Shown: positions 35,448-45,195, counted from the stretch's first letter. The stretch is 64,000 nucleotides of DNA from JAFEDN01 sp963712715 (GCA_963712715.1 CAVQJI010000013.1:17546-81545); one strand, 5' to 3'. Numbers and translations: made by a program. The notes: generated from the letters alone by a model not told the origin.

Positions 35448-36560
35448 CAGAAATGCGCCTAAATAATAAAATCCTAAAGTTTTTTTAGCTATAAAATCAG
35501 TCGTCAGTTCAGTGCCTGTTCTAAACTCGAGTTCAGGAATTTTTGTAAAAAATGCAGCACCGACACCGATATCATTATAAAAAAGTCGCGCTTTGCCGGA
35601 TCGCTCACCGATAAGGCTAGAACCCCAGTAGACTTTATAACGTGGACCATGAATGGGTATTGCAATAGAATTTTCCATAAACCAGCTCGGTTTGAACTTC
35701 TTGCCATTATTCCCAATTAAATTTTTGGAGGGTAGGTAACCTGCCCCAAAAAAGTTGGCGCCATGATAATAAAATCGGTTAGAAAGGCCAACGCCATCTT
35801 TATATCCAGATGGTGAGGAGTAAGAATCCCCTCTATTTAAATTGTTATAGCTATAAACAAAAATTCTTGCCTCTAAATTTTTCCAATAATTCCAGGCAAA
35901 ACCACCACTGAGATCAAATTGACGTTTACTGAAATCCATACTGCCTTGATGTGAGTTTGTAACTCCTTGCCCGCTTTTTTGACCCCAAAATCGGGACTGT
36001 GTGAATAAATAAATATCACGGCTTTTGGAAAGATAAATATTGAGTTCAATATCCAGGGTAAAAAGAGGGTGGTATCCCACTCCATTCGGCGCCGTTTTTG
36101 TACCGGTTGGAATTATTCTGAATCCGATTCCACCCCAAACCAACTTGAGCGGCGCAAGCGCATAATTAGCATAGGTTAAAGCCGGGAACGGCTGACTGGG
36201 AATCAAACGCGGCGGTGGCTGAGGTCTATTACCAGGAAACAGAAATCGCTGTGGTGGGAAAAAATTGGCCTTTTGAATTTTAGCGGGTGACTCATCAGTG
36301 GTGTTGGCTGCCTTTTTCAAAGACTGATGCTTTGAAATAGGTGTCACCGATTCCGGCTGGACATACACGGCAAATGACGTCTTTTCTGGCTGGGGATCCC
36401 CGGCAAATGACGCCTTTCCAGAGAACGGGAGAACACATAGCAATAATAAAAAATACCTGACTAAATTTTTTTCAAATTTTATAAATCGTGATTTGTTTTT
36501 CAAAGTGAGATCATCCTTGATATAAAAGTTCCAAAACACGCCAATTTTTTTCTTTATCAA
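35439..36560 (-). CDS. Probable outer membrane beta-barrel protein
   Basis: The 373-residue frame has a hydrophobic export segment at about residues 34-53 (VRYFLLLLCVLPFSGKASFA), so the true start may be an internal GTG near there. A Pro/Gln-rich linker (PPQRFLFPGNRPQPPPRLI) follows, then amphipathic strands (DIELNIYLSKSRDIYLFTQS, LEARIFVYSYNN) ending in FYYLGAFLSF with the C-terminal Phe typical of BAM-assembled barrels. No family recognised. Single gene, convergent with aroF. Confidence 0.6.
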   Translation of the reverse strand: MIKKKIGVFWNFYIKDDLTLKNKSRFIKFEKNLVRYFLLLLCVLPFSGKASFAGDPQPEKTSFAVYVQPESVTPISKHQSLKKAANTTDESPAKIQKANFFPPQRFLFPGNRPQPPPRLIPSQPFPALTYANYALAPLKLVWGGIGFRIIPTGTKTAPNGVGYHPLFTLDIELNIYLSKSRDIYLFTQSRFWGQKSGQGVTNSHQGSMDFSKRQFDLSGGFAWNYWKNLEARIFVYSYNNLNRGDSYSSPSGYKDGVGLSNRFYYHGANFFGAGYLPSKNLIGNNGKKFKPSWFMENSIAIPIHGPRYKVYWGSSLIGERSGKARLFYNDIGVGAAFFTKIPELEFRTGTELTTDFIAKKTLGFYYLGAFLSF

Positions 36561-36711
36561 ACTTGAGAGTCCAAAGTTCTCGAGCTTGCCGCGCTTAAGT
36601 TTTGTTCATTAAATAGCCGTTAAATTAGAATTCATCCCATCTTTATTTTAGGTAAAATCAGTTTTGTTTCTAAGAAAATGTTTAACCTAAAAAAAGAGGG
36701 ATCGAATGTAA

Positions 36712-36891
36712 TTATGGAATATCTGGTTCACCTTAGTCAATCAATTTGCTTTGGCCTGCCGTCGGAAGCAAACTTTTTTCTGGCTGGTCGTTGTTTTGAT
36801 CGGATTTAGTATTAAAACAGATTTTCCAGGCGTGACCAGTCTTGGGACTTACTTTATGAATAAAAAAGATATTTTGTTAATGAAGCTGTGA
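36712..36891 (+). pseudogene. Transposase N-terminal scrap
   Basis: A 59-codon open stretch reads LWNIWFTLVNQFALACRRKQ, TFFWLVVVLIGFSIKTDFPG and VTSLGTYF before a stop. This resembles the start of a group of IS4-like transposases (RT-FLWFL-V-L-G-RTD-LGVTS pattern) from memory, without an ATG and without the catalytic core. Low-confidence remnant; its end coincides with a 43-base direct repeat. The rest of 36561-36933 shows no supported gene. Confidence 0.35.
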
Positions 36892-36905
36892 TAACATAGA
36901 AATTA
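36863..36905 (+). repeat. 43-bp direct repeat, copy 1
   Basis: AAAAAGATATTTTGTTAATG followed by AAGCTGTGATAACATAGAAA and TTA, identical to 37772-37814. The pair brackets the hydrolase pseudogene. Confidence 0.9.
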
Positions 36906-36933
36906 AGATTAACAACCTTTGGATTCCAGTAGC

Positions 36934-37789
36934 ATGAAAAAATTTTTATGGACAAATTTAAAAACACGACTTCAGGTTATTAAGTCTACTGATGGCGGTA
37001 ATTTTAACTGGTTATTTCTTCCTGGAGGGCCGGGATTGGGTTCTGAATCACTTACTGCCCTTACCAAGGTATTAAATTTACCTGGAACAATTTGGCATGT
37101 TGATCTTCCTGGTGATGGTTCAAATGTAACTTCAGATGATGAGAAATACTTCTCACATTGGTCTGACGCACTGATGGAAGCGGTGAATACGTTGGATAAT
37201 GTTATTCTAGTGGCACATTCAACAGGAGGAATGTATGCTTTGGCGACGCCACAACTTGAAAATCAGCTTACTGGCCTGGTTTTAATGGATTCAGCGCCTG
37301 ATTCATCATGGCAAGACGAATTTATGAAATATGTCAAATCTCATCCGATAAAAGTAGTTCAGGAGTTATATTTAAAATATTCAAAAAATCCCAATAATGA
37401 TTTATTAAAAAAAATAACCATTGCTTCCGCACCCTATTCATTTACAAAAAAGGGAGTTGCTAAAAGGGGCATCACTTTTTAAAACTTTACCGTTTAATTA
37501 TAAAACCTGTCAGTGGTCATCGAAAAAATTTTGATATGAACTACAAAGCAATTTGGATTCCTAAAAAAATTCCAACACTTATATTTTCTGGAGAAAAAGA
37601 TCAAATTATTCCTTTAAAATTTTTTACTGAATCAAAAAGATTCAAAAGAAAAAATATAATGATCCGATCTATTAAAGGTGCAGGACATTATATCCATGGA
37701 TTGAAAATCCAAGGGAGGTGGTTGATATTTTCGAAAAATATTATCAATTTTTATTAAAAATCTCTGGAGGTAAAAAGATATTTTGTTAA
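36934..37789 (+). pseudogene. Alpha/beta hydrolase (peptidase-like) with three frameshifts
   Basis: The first frame (from ATG 36934, or TTG 36919) has LFLPGGPGLGSESL (oxyanion loop) and the nucleophile elbow VAHSTGGMYAL, ending at 37482. The alternative frame continues GASLFKTLPFNYKTCQWSSK, the frame from 37536 gives MNYKAIWIPKKIPTLIFSGE and the Asp strand, and a last shift after GAGHY (catalytic His) gives PWIENPREVVDIFEKYYQFL to a stop at 37787. Each join is a single-base change, so one gene has decayed. Lies beside the NRPS and between 43-base direct repeats. Confidence 0.8.
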
Positions 37790-37814
37790 TGAAGCTGTGA
37801 TAACATAGAAATTA
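37772..37814 (+). repeat. 43-bp direct repeat, copy 2
   Basis: Identical to 36863-36905; it covers the hydrolase remnant's last codons and abuts the NRPS stop codon at 37815. Suggests duplication or insertion of the intervening 866 bases. Confidence 0.9.
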
Positions 37815-40800
37815 TTAATTATTCACATAGTGAACAATCTCTGATAGCCCTTTCACTAATATATTACTATGATTACATTTTAAAAAAATAATCTGCACAT
37901 TCTCACAATATTGATTAATGTTGTTATCCTTAGACAAAAAAATTGATTCATTCAGTTTGTCAAAATTAGCATAAGCGTTAGAAGCTTTCCGGTCTATTTG
38001 CATCGCCTTGAACAATATAACCTTGGTGTGATGCAAATCTCTAGATAATTTCATCGTTAATAATAGTATTTCTGCCCTCATCGCGGACAAAATCCTTGTT
38101 ATATAAGTTTTATCATATTCTAACTGCTCAAGCTGTTGCTTTGTATCAGACAAAATGCTAGCAATAATTTGTTTATCAACTAGAACCGGTTGTTTTTTAT
38201 CAGGAAGAAATGAATCTAATAAAAATACCGTAATCTTTGTTATACCCCTTGATTCAAGTATTGCTGCCATTTCTAATGCTATCTGTCCACCTAAGGACCA
38301 ACCTAACAAATAATAATTGTCCTTATTTGACATTGATTCTTGAAAATTTAAATAAGCTTGAGCCAACTTTGACAAAGTTCTAATTTTCTTCTGATGATGT
38401 AAATTATAATTATCAATTCCTAAACAATAAAAATTGTCCTCTAATGAACGTGCTAACTCAATATACACTTCACACCCTCCACCATTCCCAGGATGAATCA
38501 TAATCATGGTATTTTTTTGATTATTATGTTTATTTAATGGAATAGCAAGTTGAAAGTTTTTATTAAAATCATAAGATTTGCATAAATTTTCTATAGTTCG
38601 TGAAGTGAACAACTCAGAAATTTTAATATCAACATTCAATACTTTCTTCGCCTTTACAATAAACTGAATAGCCAATATTGAATTACCACCAAGATCAAAA
38701 AAATCATCTCGAACGCCGATTTTTTTCTTATTAAATAATTGCTGCCAAATATGACAAATTTTGATTTCAAGCGGAAATTTTGGTGGAAAATATTGCTCCT
38801 CCACATCAGAAGCAAACGATGGGCTTGGCAAGGCCGCCCTATCTATTTTTCCATGGGTAGATATAGGTAATTTTTCCATATTAATATAATATTCTGGCAC
38901 CATATATGCAGGAAGTTTTGTTTGTAAAAAATTCTTTAAATCTTCAACAATGGATGTGTTATATAATTCGGCAGTTTTACCTGGGTTATTAGCAACATTC
39001 GTTAACTCTATATCATTATCTATATTATATTTAATGAAAATATCTCCATTCTCATCACGCAAATATGGAACAATAAGGAGATATAATGGATTATGGATAT
39101 CAAGAAAAAATTTAACTTTATAATTTGAACTTTCAGTTATCTTTTTGATTTGATTCAGAGAAAGTATATTTTCATATCTCTTCTCGCTCAGCTTATATTG
39201 CTCAATTTGAAAAGTTTTTGCATACTCAATATAATCATCGAGCACTCTTTTGTTCGGATATTTAATATACTGATACTTTTCACCTAAATTGCTGATAAAA
39301 TAATTCTTAAACTCAGCTACTTCCGTAAATAACGCTTCATTGAGACAATGAGCATTTTCATGTTTATTAATATGTAAGATTATATCATAGCGATAAATAT
39401 TCATCTCGGTATTAGCATCACCCATCTTGGGAAGGATTTCTACTTGCGTAATTGATGACAGCTTATTTTGCAAACTGAAAAAATAGACTGGAGCCACTAA
39501 TAGTTCTTTTTCTCTACTGGCTAAAAAGTCTATAATTGATTGTGATACTTCGCGATTTTGAAATTTTCTCACCGAATAATGAAAACATTGCAGCAATCTA
39601 AGATCTCGGACATCGCCAATAAATATTTGCCCTTTATCTCTAATGTTATGAATAGCTTTAATTATTACCTTCTGCAAATATTCAATGTTTGGAAAATGCT
39701 GTATAACAGAATTGAAAATAACAGTGTCATATGCAGCTTTAATTAATTGATAAGGTATTTCATCAGCTGCGCACGCGAATCCAGCTATTTTCTCTTCTAA
39801 ATCTTGTTCCCTAGAAACTACTTTGGTGTAATTAATAGCATTTTCAGAAAAATCCGTTGCGTAATAGAAATCGCAGAAATCAATTAGATTAAATAAAATT
39901 AAACCACTACCGCTACCTATTTCTAATATTATCTTCGGCCCTAATTGTTTAATTCTTGAAACTGTTTCATTTACCCACTCAACCATACTTGGTTCATCAA
40001 TTTGCGCACCAGTATAAGAACTAATCCAAACATTTATGTTATTTTTGAATTTATTACTATCCAGGCTAGAATATTGTGATTCATAAATGGATTTCCAGGA
40101 ATTTACATATTGGCCGTCATTATTTACCTCTTGTGGTGATGTCCAATATACAACCAGGTATTTATTTGCATTGAATTCTTTGACTGTTACGACACATTCT
40201 CCCACATGGGGGTGCATTGTCAATACGCTTTCAATCTCTTCTAACTCAATACGATAACCATGAATTTTAATTTGAAAATCATTTCGACCCTTATAATCTA
40301 AATCGCCCGTAGGCAACCAGCGAACCAAATCACCTGTTTTATACAAACGAGTATAGCCATTTATTTTATCTTTTTCGGTCGCAAATGGATTATTAATAAA
40401 TTTTTCCATTGTTAATTTGGGCAGATTAAAATAACCTCTTGCTAACCCGGCGCCACCAAGATAAAGTTCTCCTATCACACCCATAGGTACTGGCTGTAAA
40501 TCTCTATCTAATACATATGCTTTTACATTTGGAATCGGCTTTCCGATAGCAGGAGGGTCTTCACAAGGCTTGCATACTTTAGAGATTGCCTCAATTGCTG
40601 ATTCTGTTGGCCCATACGTATTCAAACAATAAAATTTTGCTGACCAAATATTCATTAATGCTGATGTACATACCTCACCTCCGATAGAAATAGTCTTTAG
40701 GAACGGGTACTCATTAATGGATGCTGAAGCCAGTACAGCCGGAGTTAATACTAATATGGTAATTCTTTCGTTGATTAAAAAGTTTGCCAACTCATCACCC

Positions 40801-43250
40801 ACCAAGGTCTTTTCATTGGCCGGTATGACAAGTGTCGCCCCTGATAGTAATGCACCAAATACTTCAGTTACCGAATTATCAAAACTTAACGAAGTATTTT
40901 GTAAAACTCTACTTACTTCACTGATATTATAAGCAATGATTTGTGCGCATAAGGTATTAACAACATTTCGATGTTCAATCATCACGCCCTTAGGGTTTCC
41001 TGTTGTCCCTGAGGTGTAAATCATATAGGCAAGATAATTTGGCTTGACTATATCAATATTCAGATTTCGCCTATCTTCCTGCGTTATAATTGTCCAGTCG
41101 CGGTCAACGTTAATGAAAAATCTAATTTGATTTAATTTTTTTAGCTCATTTTGTATTTTTTTTAATAAATTTTCCTTAGTTAACACGCAAACCGCGCAGC
41201 TGTTCTCTAATATATATAAAATTCTCTGAGTGGGATAATCAGGATCGATGGGCACATAAGCAGCCCCGGCCTTTAATATACCCAACATACTGATCACTGC
41301 TTCAATTCCATTTCTCATGATTATTGGAATAAAGGTATCAGGAGTTAAAGGGTGGTTAAAGTGTTCCTGATATTTTTTACGCAAATAACACGCTAATTGA
41401 TTTGCTTTACCATTTAACTCGTGATAAGTCATTTTAGTTTGTGAGAATTCCAAAGCAATATGATTTGGAGTTTTATCTACTTGTTTCTCGAATAGTTGCA
41501 CTAATGTCTTATATTCCGAATAATCAACTTCTGTCATATTCCAGTCATACACAATTTGTTGATATTCTTTTGGCGTTAATAATTTCAAATCCTTTAATGT
41601 TATTTTGTAGTTTCCACTGATATCCTTAATCAATGTTTTTAGGTGACCAGAAACATTTTCCAAAACAAATTTTAAATGCTGCGTATTTTTAATTTTATTT
41701 TTATTAATATACCAAGATATTTTTTTCTTATTTGGAAATATTTTTAATATCAAAGAGGAACTTGATGATAAGATATCTTGTTCTTCTTCACCTCTATCTG
41801 CGATGGCTACACTGATGGGTGAATAAATTGCTACATCCTTTAACTCTGGAAATCGACAATAAATATCTCGCAAAAATCCATAATGTTTCTTCAATGTTTC
41901 AAAATGTTTTTTCACTCGTAAATATACCATTTTAAAATTAAAATCATGCTGTAGACTCAACATCAATGGCAGTTGATCTGTAATAAACCCTTTAAGATCA
42001 TTTGGAACCTTTGTTACACCAAGAATATTAATTCCAACACTATCATGATTGCCAATTTTGTAAAGATAAATTAACCATAAACTTAGCATCATAATTAAGA
42101 AATCTTTCTTCTTGCCCCCAAATGAAACGAGAAACCGATCAATTATATCATCGGACAAAATTATCGATTGAAAAAAATCGCAATTATTCGAGTCGTCATC
42201 AGACTCTATAAAAGATAGGAAAGGAAATTCGGAAAATCTTGTTCGCTTGAGTTCGTTAACCCAAAATAATTCATAACCATGGTATTTTGCACTGATTTTC
42301 TGATAATGTTCGAACAATATTGTGGCGGGCAACTCTAAACTAACTCCTTTCGTTAAATTATACTTCTTCTGTAAGGCTACCAATGAAACTTGTTTTCTCT
42401 CAAAATTACTAATTTCCAACAAATCAATAACTCCATTACCAGTTGCTATTTGCCATTTATCAGCACAAATTTCTAGCAATAGACCCGGAGATTCTTGTGC
42501 AATTTGTGACCTTTTCATCAATTTTTTAATAATAAATACTTCTTGCCCCAGTTTAAATTTAGGCAACCCAAAACGATTGGGGTAATCTCCAAAATACATT
42601 GCTCGGCAAAGTCGCTCAATATCTTCAGCATTATCGCGCCAATCTATCCAGCCATTTCCCTTTGATTTTGTTTTAAATGGACGATAAATGCGTTGTGATA
42701 AATCTTGAGCATAACGTTGATAGGCGTGAGAGGCTAATTCATCAACCAGTTTTGAAAAAATGCTGACGGCTTGCTCCATACATTTAATATTTAAACTCAG
42801 TGTAGTTTCATCTATTGCTATTGGTATCTTTACCTGCTTCAAGATATCGCCGCCATTTATTATTTCATTCATAATATGCCAGCTAATCCCATGCGTTTTT
42901 TCATTATTAAGAATTGCCCAGGAAGTTGCATGTTCACCGGCATATTGAGGCAATAAAGAGAAATGATAATTAATAGCAAAATGCCCGGGATGATTTAATA
43001 TTTCTGATGGTAGAATTTTGCTGTTGACAATACTAAATAGATAATCATAACTATCCTTAAGAAGGGATTGCTCAGTTTGAATTAAAGTAGGGAAATAAGA
43101 TACTTGATGTTGCTTAGCCCACTTAGCTGCTGACTCCAAAGGAGAAACAATTCCTTTAATTTGATGACCTTTCGCCAACAGTATTTCAGCACATTGAATA
43201 AGTGAGTTATGTTCACCAATTAAATAACAACTAAAAATTTTCCGATCCAT
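37815..43250 (-). CDS. Monomodular NRPS: formyltransferase - partial condensation - adenylation(methyltransferase) - carrier - thioesterase
   Basis: Start set at ATG 43250 (MDRKIFSCYL) after GAGAGAG; 14 codons upstream are possible. Positions below count from 43292. About 15-310: formyltransferase with NYHFSLLPQYAGEHATSW near 106 and FMT C-domain. About 330-570: second half of a condensation domain without an HHxxxDG motif. About 600-1020: adenylation (MIYTSGTTGNPKGVMIEH near 759, NTYGPTE near 891). About 1080-1300: class I methyltransferase (ILEIGSGSGLILF) between core motifs A8 and A10, then HGKIDRAAL near 1478. Carrier LGGNSILA with S1538, thioesterase GWSLGG with S1666. It should load one amino acid, N-methylate and possibly formylate it, then release it. 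Confidence 0.9.
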   Translation of the reverse strand: MDRKIFSCYLIGEHNSLIQCAEILLAKGHQIKGIVSPLESAAKWAKQHQVSYFPTLIQTEQSLLKDSYDYLFSIVNSKILPSEILNHPGHFAINYHFSLLPQYAGEHATSWAILNNEKTHGISWHIMNEIINGGDILKQVKIPIAIDETTLSLNIKCMEQAVSIFSKLVDELASHAYQRYAQDLSQRIYRPFKTKSKGNGWIDWRDNAEDIERLCRAMYFGDYPNRFGLPKFKLGQEVFIIKKLMKRSQIAQESPGLLLEICADKWQIATGNGVIDLLEISNFERKQVSLVALQKKYNLTKGVSLELPATILFEHYQKISAKYHGYELFWVNELKRTRFSEFPFLSFIESDDDSNNCDFFQSIILSDDIIDRFLVSFGGKKKDFLIMMLSLWLIYLYKIGNHDSVGINILGVTKVPNDLKGFITDQLPLMLSLQHDFNFKMVYLRVKKHFETLKKHYGFLRDIYCRFPELKDVAIYSPISVAIADRGEEEQDILSSSSSLILKIFPNKKKISWYINKNKIKNTQHLKFVLENVSGHLKTLIKDISGNYKITLKDLKLLTPKEYQQIVYDWNMTEVDYSEYKTLVQLFEKQVDKTPNHIALEFSQTKMTYHELNGKANQLACYLRKKYQEHFNHPLTPDTFIPIIMRNGIEAVISMLGILKAGAAYVPIDPDYPTQRILYILENSCAVCVLTKENLLKKIQNELKKLNQIRFFINVDRDWTIITQEDRRNLNIDIVKPNYLAYMIYTSGTTGNPKGVMIEHRNVVNTLCAQIIAYNISEVSRVLQNTSLSFDNSVTEVFGALLSGATLVIPANEKTLVGDELANFLINERITILVLTPAVLASASINEYPFLKTISIGGEVCTSALMNIWSAKFYCLNTYGPTESAIEAISKVCKPCEDPPAIGKPIPNVKAYVLDRDLQPVPMGVIGELYLGGAGLARGYFNLPKLTMEKFINNPFATEKDKINGYTRLYKTGDLVRWLPTGDLDYKGRNDFQIKIHGYRIELEEIESVLTMHPHVGECVVTVKEFNANKYLVVYWTSPQEVNNDGQYVNSWKSIYESQYSSLDSNKFKNNINVWISSYTGAQIDEPSMVEWVNETVSRIKQLGPKIILEIGSGSGLILFNLIDFCDFYYATDFSENAINYTKVVSREQDLEEKIAGFACAADEIPYQLIKAAYDTVIFNSVIQHFPNIEYLQKVIIKAIHNIRDKGQIFIGDVRDLRLLQCFHYSVRKFQNREVSQSIIDFLASREKELLVAPVYFFSLQNKLSSITQVEILPKMGDANTEMNIYRYDIILHINKHENAHCLNEALFTEVAEFKNYFISNLGEKYQYIKYPNKRVLDDYIEYAKTFQIEQYKLSEKRYENILSLNQIKKITESSNYKVKFFLDIHNPLYLLIVPYLRDENGDIFIKYNIDNDIELTNVANNPGKTAELYNTSIVEDLKNFLQTKLPAYMVPEYYINMEKLPISTHGKIDRAALPSPSFASDVEEQYFPPKFPLEIKICHIWQQLFNKKKIGVRDDFFDLGGNSILAIQFIVKAKKVLNVDIKISELFTSRTIENLCKSYDFNKNFQLAIPLNKHNNQKNTMIMIHPGNGGGCEVYIELARSLEDNFYCLGIDNYNLHHQKKIRTLSKLAQAYLNFQESMSNKDNYYLLGWSLGGQIALEMAAILESRGITKITVFLLDSFLPDKKQPVLVDKQIIASILSDTKQQLEQLEYDKTYITRILSAMRAEILLLTMKLSRDLHHTKVILFKAMQIDRKASNAYANFDKLNESIFLSKDNNINQYCENVQIIFLKCNHSNILVKGLSEIVHYVNN

Positions 43251-43570
43251 GTCAATTCTCTCTCGCGATTTATCTTTTTGAATCTGATTCATTCAATAAT
43301 AAATTGAACGACCTCAAATGGAAGCCCAAAGACTCGACATAACTCTTTATTATAGCAGCTCAACCAGGTCCCTTTCAAAGCCAGGCGCGTATAACTGATA
43401 ATGAAGCGCTCTGATGAGATGAATTTTGCAGGGAGTTAAGGACGGATTTATAGCGCTCGATTTATAGCGCTCAGTGACCAAGCCACAGCAATTCCCGGTG
43501 AATTTTAACTGGTTGAATAATAGAAATAAACCTGCCTTTATTAAAGATAATTTTCGTAGAAAATCTTTGC

Positions 43571-43650
43571 CCGATGGGGGATCGCAAGGGGGAGAGAGCG
43601 GAGCGTCTCCCCCTTCATTCCGAGCATCGGCTCTGCCGAGCGCAGGATAT
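43571..43650 (+). repeat. Palindromic element, family B
   Basis: CGATGGGGGATCGCAAGGGG, central arms GGGGGAGAGAGCG/GAGCGTCTCCCCC, then CTTCATTCCGAGC, CATCGGCTCTGCCGAGCGC and AGGATAT. Third copy of the family seen inside trpE and after trpG. The stretch 43293-43844 otherwise holds only repeats; frames through it are repeat translations. Confidence 0.85.
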
Positions 43651-43659
43651 AAACCAGAA

Positions 43660-43688
43660 AGGAATTCTCGGCTTCGCCGAGAATTCCT
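43660..43688. repeat. 13-bp hairpin
   Basis: AGGAATTCTCGGC and GCCGAGAATTCCT pair around a 3-base loop. It joins the family B copy to the family C element, forming a composite like that in trpE. Confidence 0.8.
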
Positions 43689-43701
43689 GACCAAGCCATT
43701 G

Positions 43702-43800
43702 CCGAGTTGCGATTGGGCCAAAGCGCAGGTATACTCCCTGTATTTCAAGCTTTGGCGATTGAGCAACTCGGCGAGGGCGCCGGTCAATGAGATGCTAAAA
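43702..43800. repeat. Palindromic element, family C
   Basis: Arms 43702-43724 and 43749-43771 (CCGAGTTGC...CCAAAGC with GCTTTGG...CAACTCGG) flank the core GCAGGTATACTCCCTGTATT TCAA, followed by GGGCGCCGGTCAATGAGATG and CTAAA. The core and tail are shared with 50481-50658, where the arms have a different sequence but still pair. Confidence 0.75.
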
Positions 43801-43844
43801 ATTCGAAAACTCAGGCGTGATGACTATATATAAAGGGGAAAATC

Positions 43845-44498
43845 ATGTCAAAAGACGAAAGTAAAACCGTCAGGTATCGCAAATTGATTGAGGCCGATTC
43901 TAAATTCCTGGCTTTACCTCTTGTTCTGGAATTAAATATTTATACATTTCTTCCTGTCAATGAAGTACTTAGTGTACTGCCGCTTGTTTCAAAGCTATTT
44001 CAGCAGAATTGTAAAATCTTTAGTCGCCAATTAGCTCCGGAATTGATAATGCAGCACTTGAGGTCAACACAATCACAAATACCGCTCCAATCCAGGCTGG
44101 CAGAAGAAGAGCACTCAGAAAATTACGAAACTACTGAGAAAGTATGTTTTCGATTTAATTTTGTTTCTATAAGCGCGGTTCTTGTCCCCTTAGGGATAAA
44201 CTATGTGGCTCCCAAAGGGTCACCCTGGCATGATACACTTAACGCTGCTTATACCAGCGTCCTCCTATTTGCGCTGGGAGTGGTGGCGTTTCGTTTCCTT
44301 AGTCCCTACTTTAATAATCGGCAATCTCGCCAAAAGAACCATTTGGAAAAACAGGTAAAGAATCTTTCCAAATTGAGCATCGTCATAGAGAGCAAAAATC
44401 AGGAAAATAAGAATAATAATTGTGAAGAGCTTCCAGCCATGCGCGCCGAGGAAAAACTGAATGCTTCTTCGTGTCAGCTGCGCCCATTCGCGCGATAG
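43845..44498 (+). CDS. F-box-like protein with two transmembrane segments, candidate effector
   Basis: The 217-residue protein has an F-box-like segment at about residues 24-56 (LPLVLELNIYTFLPVNEVLS then VLPLVSKLFQQNCK), matching the L-P...I...L...D/E.L....V...F pattern loosely. Two hydrophobic segments follow (FNFVSISAVLVPLGINYVA and YTSVLLFALGVVAFRFLSPY), then a charged tail with NQENKNNNCEEL and a Cys-containing end. An F-box on a membrane-inserted protein would suggest host membrane targeting. AAAGGGG precedes the ATG. No close family recognised, so the F-box call is tentative. Confidence 0.5.
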   Translation: MSKDESKTVRYRKLIEADSKFLALPLVLELNIYTFLPVNEVLSVLPLVSKLFQQNCKIFSRQLAPELIMQHLRSTQSQIPLQSRLAEEEHSENYETTEKVCFRFNFVSISAVLVPLGINYVAPKGSPWHDTLNAAYTSVLLFALGVVAFRFLSPYFNNRQSRQKNHLEKQVKNLSKLSIVIESKNQENKNNNCEELPAMRAEEKLNASSCQLRPFAR

Positions 44499-44533
44499 GG
44501 CAAATAAGAGAGGGTTAATTCATACCCCATCTG

Positions 44534-44567
44534 TTGATTTTCTCTATTTATGTGTATTATAATACAC
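44534..44567 (+). promoter_or_regulatory. vapBC promoter with overlapping palindromic operator
   Basis: TTGATT (44534-44539) and TATAAT (44558-44563) are 18 bases apart. GTGTATTATAATACAC (44552-44567), a perfect palindrome, covers the -10 box, the normal site for VapB autorepression. AGGAGGTG follows 7 bases before the vapB start. Confidence 0.7.
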
Positions 44568-44583
44568 TTTAGGAGGTGTATTT

Positions 44584-44790
44584 ATGCGTACTAATATCGT
44601 TCTTAATAGTGAGTTAGTTAAAGAAGCTTTTCATTATGCGCAGGTGTCCACTAAACGGGAACTTATTGATTTGGCGCTGCGTGAATTTATCGCCAATCAT
44701 AAGCGGCGCGATGTGCGTGTTTTACGTGGAAAAGTTAAGTTACGTGAAGATTATAATTATAAATCGCTGCGCAAAGAAAAGGCTGAATAA
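44584..44790 (+). CDS. vapB: VapB-family antitoxin
   Basis: The 68-residue protein MRTNIVLNSELVKEAFHYAQ shows a ribbon-helix-helix start and the family segment STKRELIDLALREFI (VapB_antitoxin type), with a basic tail that binds the toxin. A strong AGGAGGTG site precedes the start and the palindrome at 44552-44567 overlaps the -10 box, fitting autorepression. The stop is followed immediately by the vapC ATG. Confidence 0.85.
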   Translation: MRTNIVLNSELVKEAFHYAQVSTKRELIDLALREFIANHKRRDVRVLRGKVKLREDYNYKSLRKEKAE

Positions 44791-45195
44791 ATGTTTTTAA
44801 TTGATACTTCTGTTTGGATTGATTATCTACGGGATAAAAACACCCCTACGACAAAATATTTCACAACATTGTTAGATGATGAAATACCTTTTGGCATTAC
44901 TGGAGTAATTTATCAAGAAATATTGCAGGGAGCTGCTTCAAAATCTGACTTTAATTACTTGGTAGATTATTTAGGAACCCAGCGATTTTACCATCTAAAA
45001 GATGATATTGTCAGTTATCAATCCGCCGCCAAAATTTATTTTGACTGTCGTCGCAAAGGGATTACCATCCGCAGTACGATTGATTGTTTTATTGCCCAAA
45101 TAGCCATTGAAAATGATTTAATCCTGTTTCACAATGATGAAGATTTCAATAAAATTTCCGCTGTTGCCCCATCTTTGAAATTACATCGGAATTAG
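44791..45195 (+). CDS. vapC: VapC-family PIN-domain ribonuclease toxin
   Basis: The 134-residue PIN protein has its acidic site intact: MFLIDTSVWIDYL (D5), VIYQEILQG (E43), STIDCFIAQIA (D98) and FHNDEDF (D116). VapC toxins cut tRNA or rRNA; the target is not predictable here. No spacer from vapB. Just past its stop lies a 60-base fragment resembling the 3' end of serB, so the pair may have landed next to that gene. Intact, unlike the PIN remnant at 24247-24381. Confidence 0.9.
   Translation: MFLIDTSVWIDYLRDKNTPTTKYFTTLLDDEIPFGITGVIYQEILQGAASKSDFNYLVDYLGTQRFYHLKDDIVSYQSAAKIYFDCRRKGITIRSTIDCFIAQIAIENDLILFHNDEDFNKISAVAPSLKLHRN

Noticed and set aside
39558..42948. Several plus-strand frames of 60-90 codons opposite the NRPS
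   Set aside because: Antisense shadows of a long, clearly coding minus-strand frame.
37815..43250. Naming the amino acid used by the NRPS adenylation domain
   Set aside because: Pocket residues could be read only roughly by eye and did not match a code I could recall with confidence.
43350..43833. Open frames on both strands (145 and 119 codons) in the spacer upstream of the NRPS
   Set aside because: They are translations of palindromic repeats B and C, lack ribosome sites and match no family.
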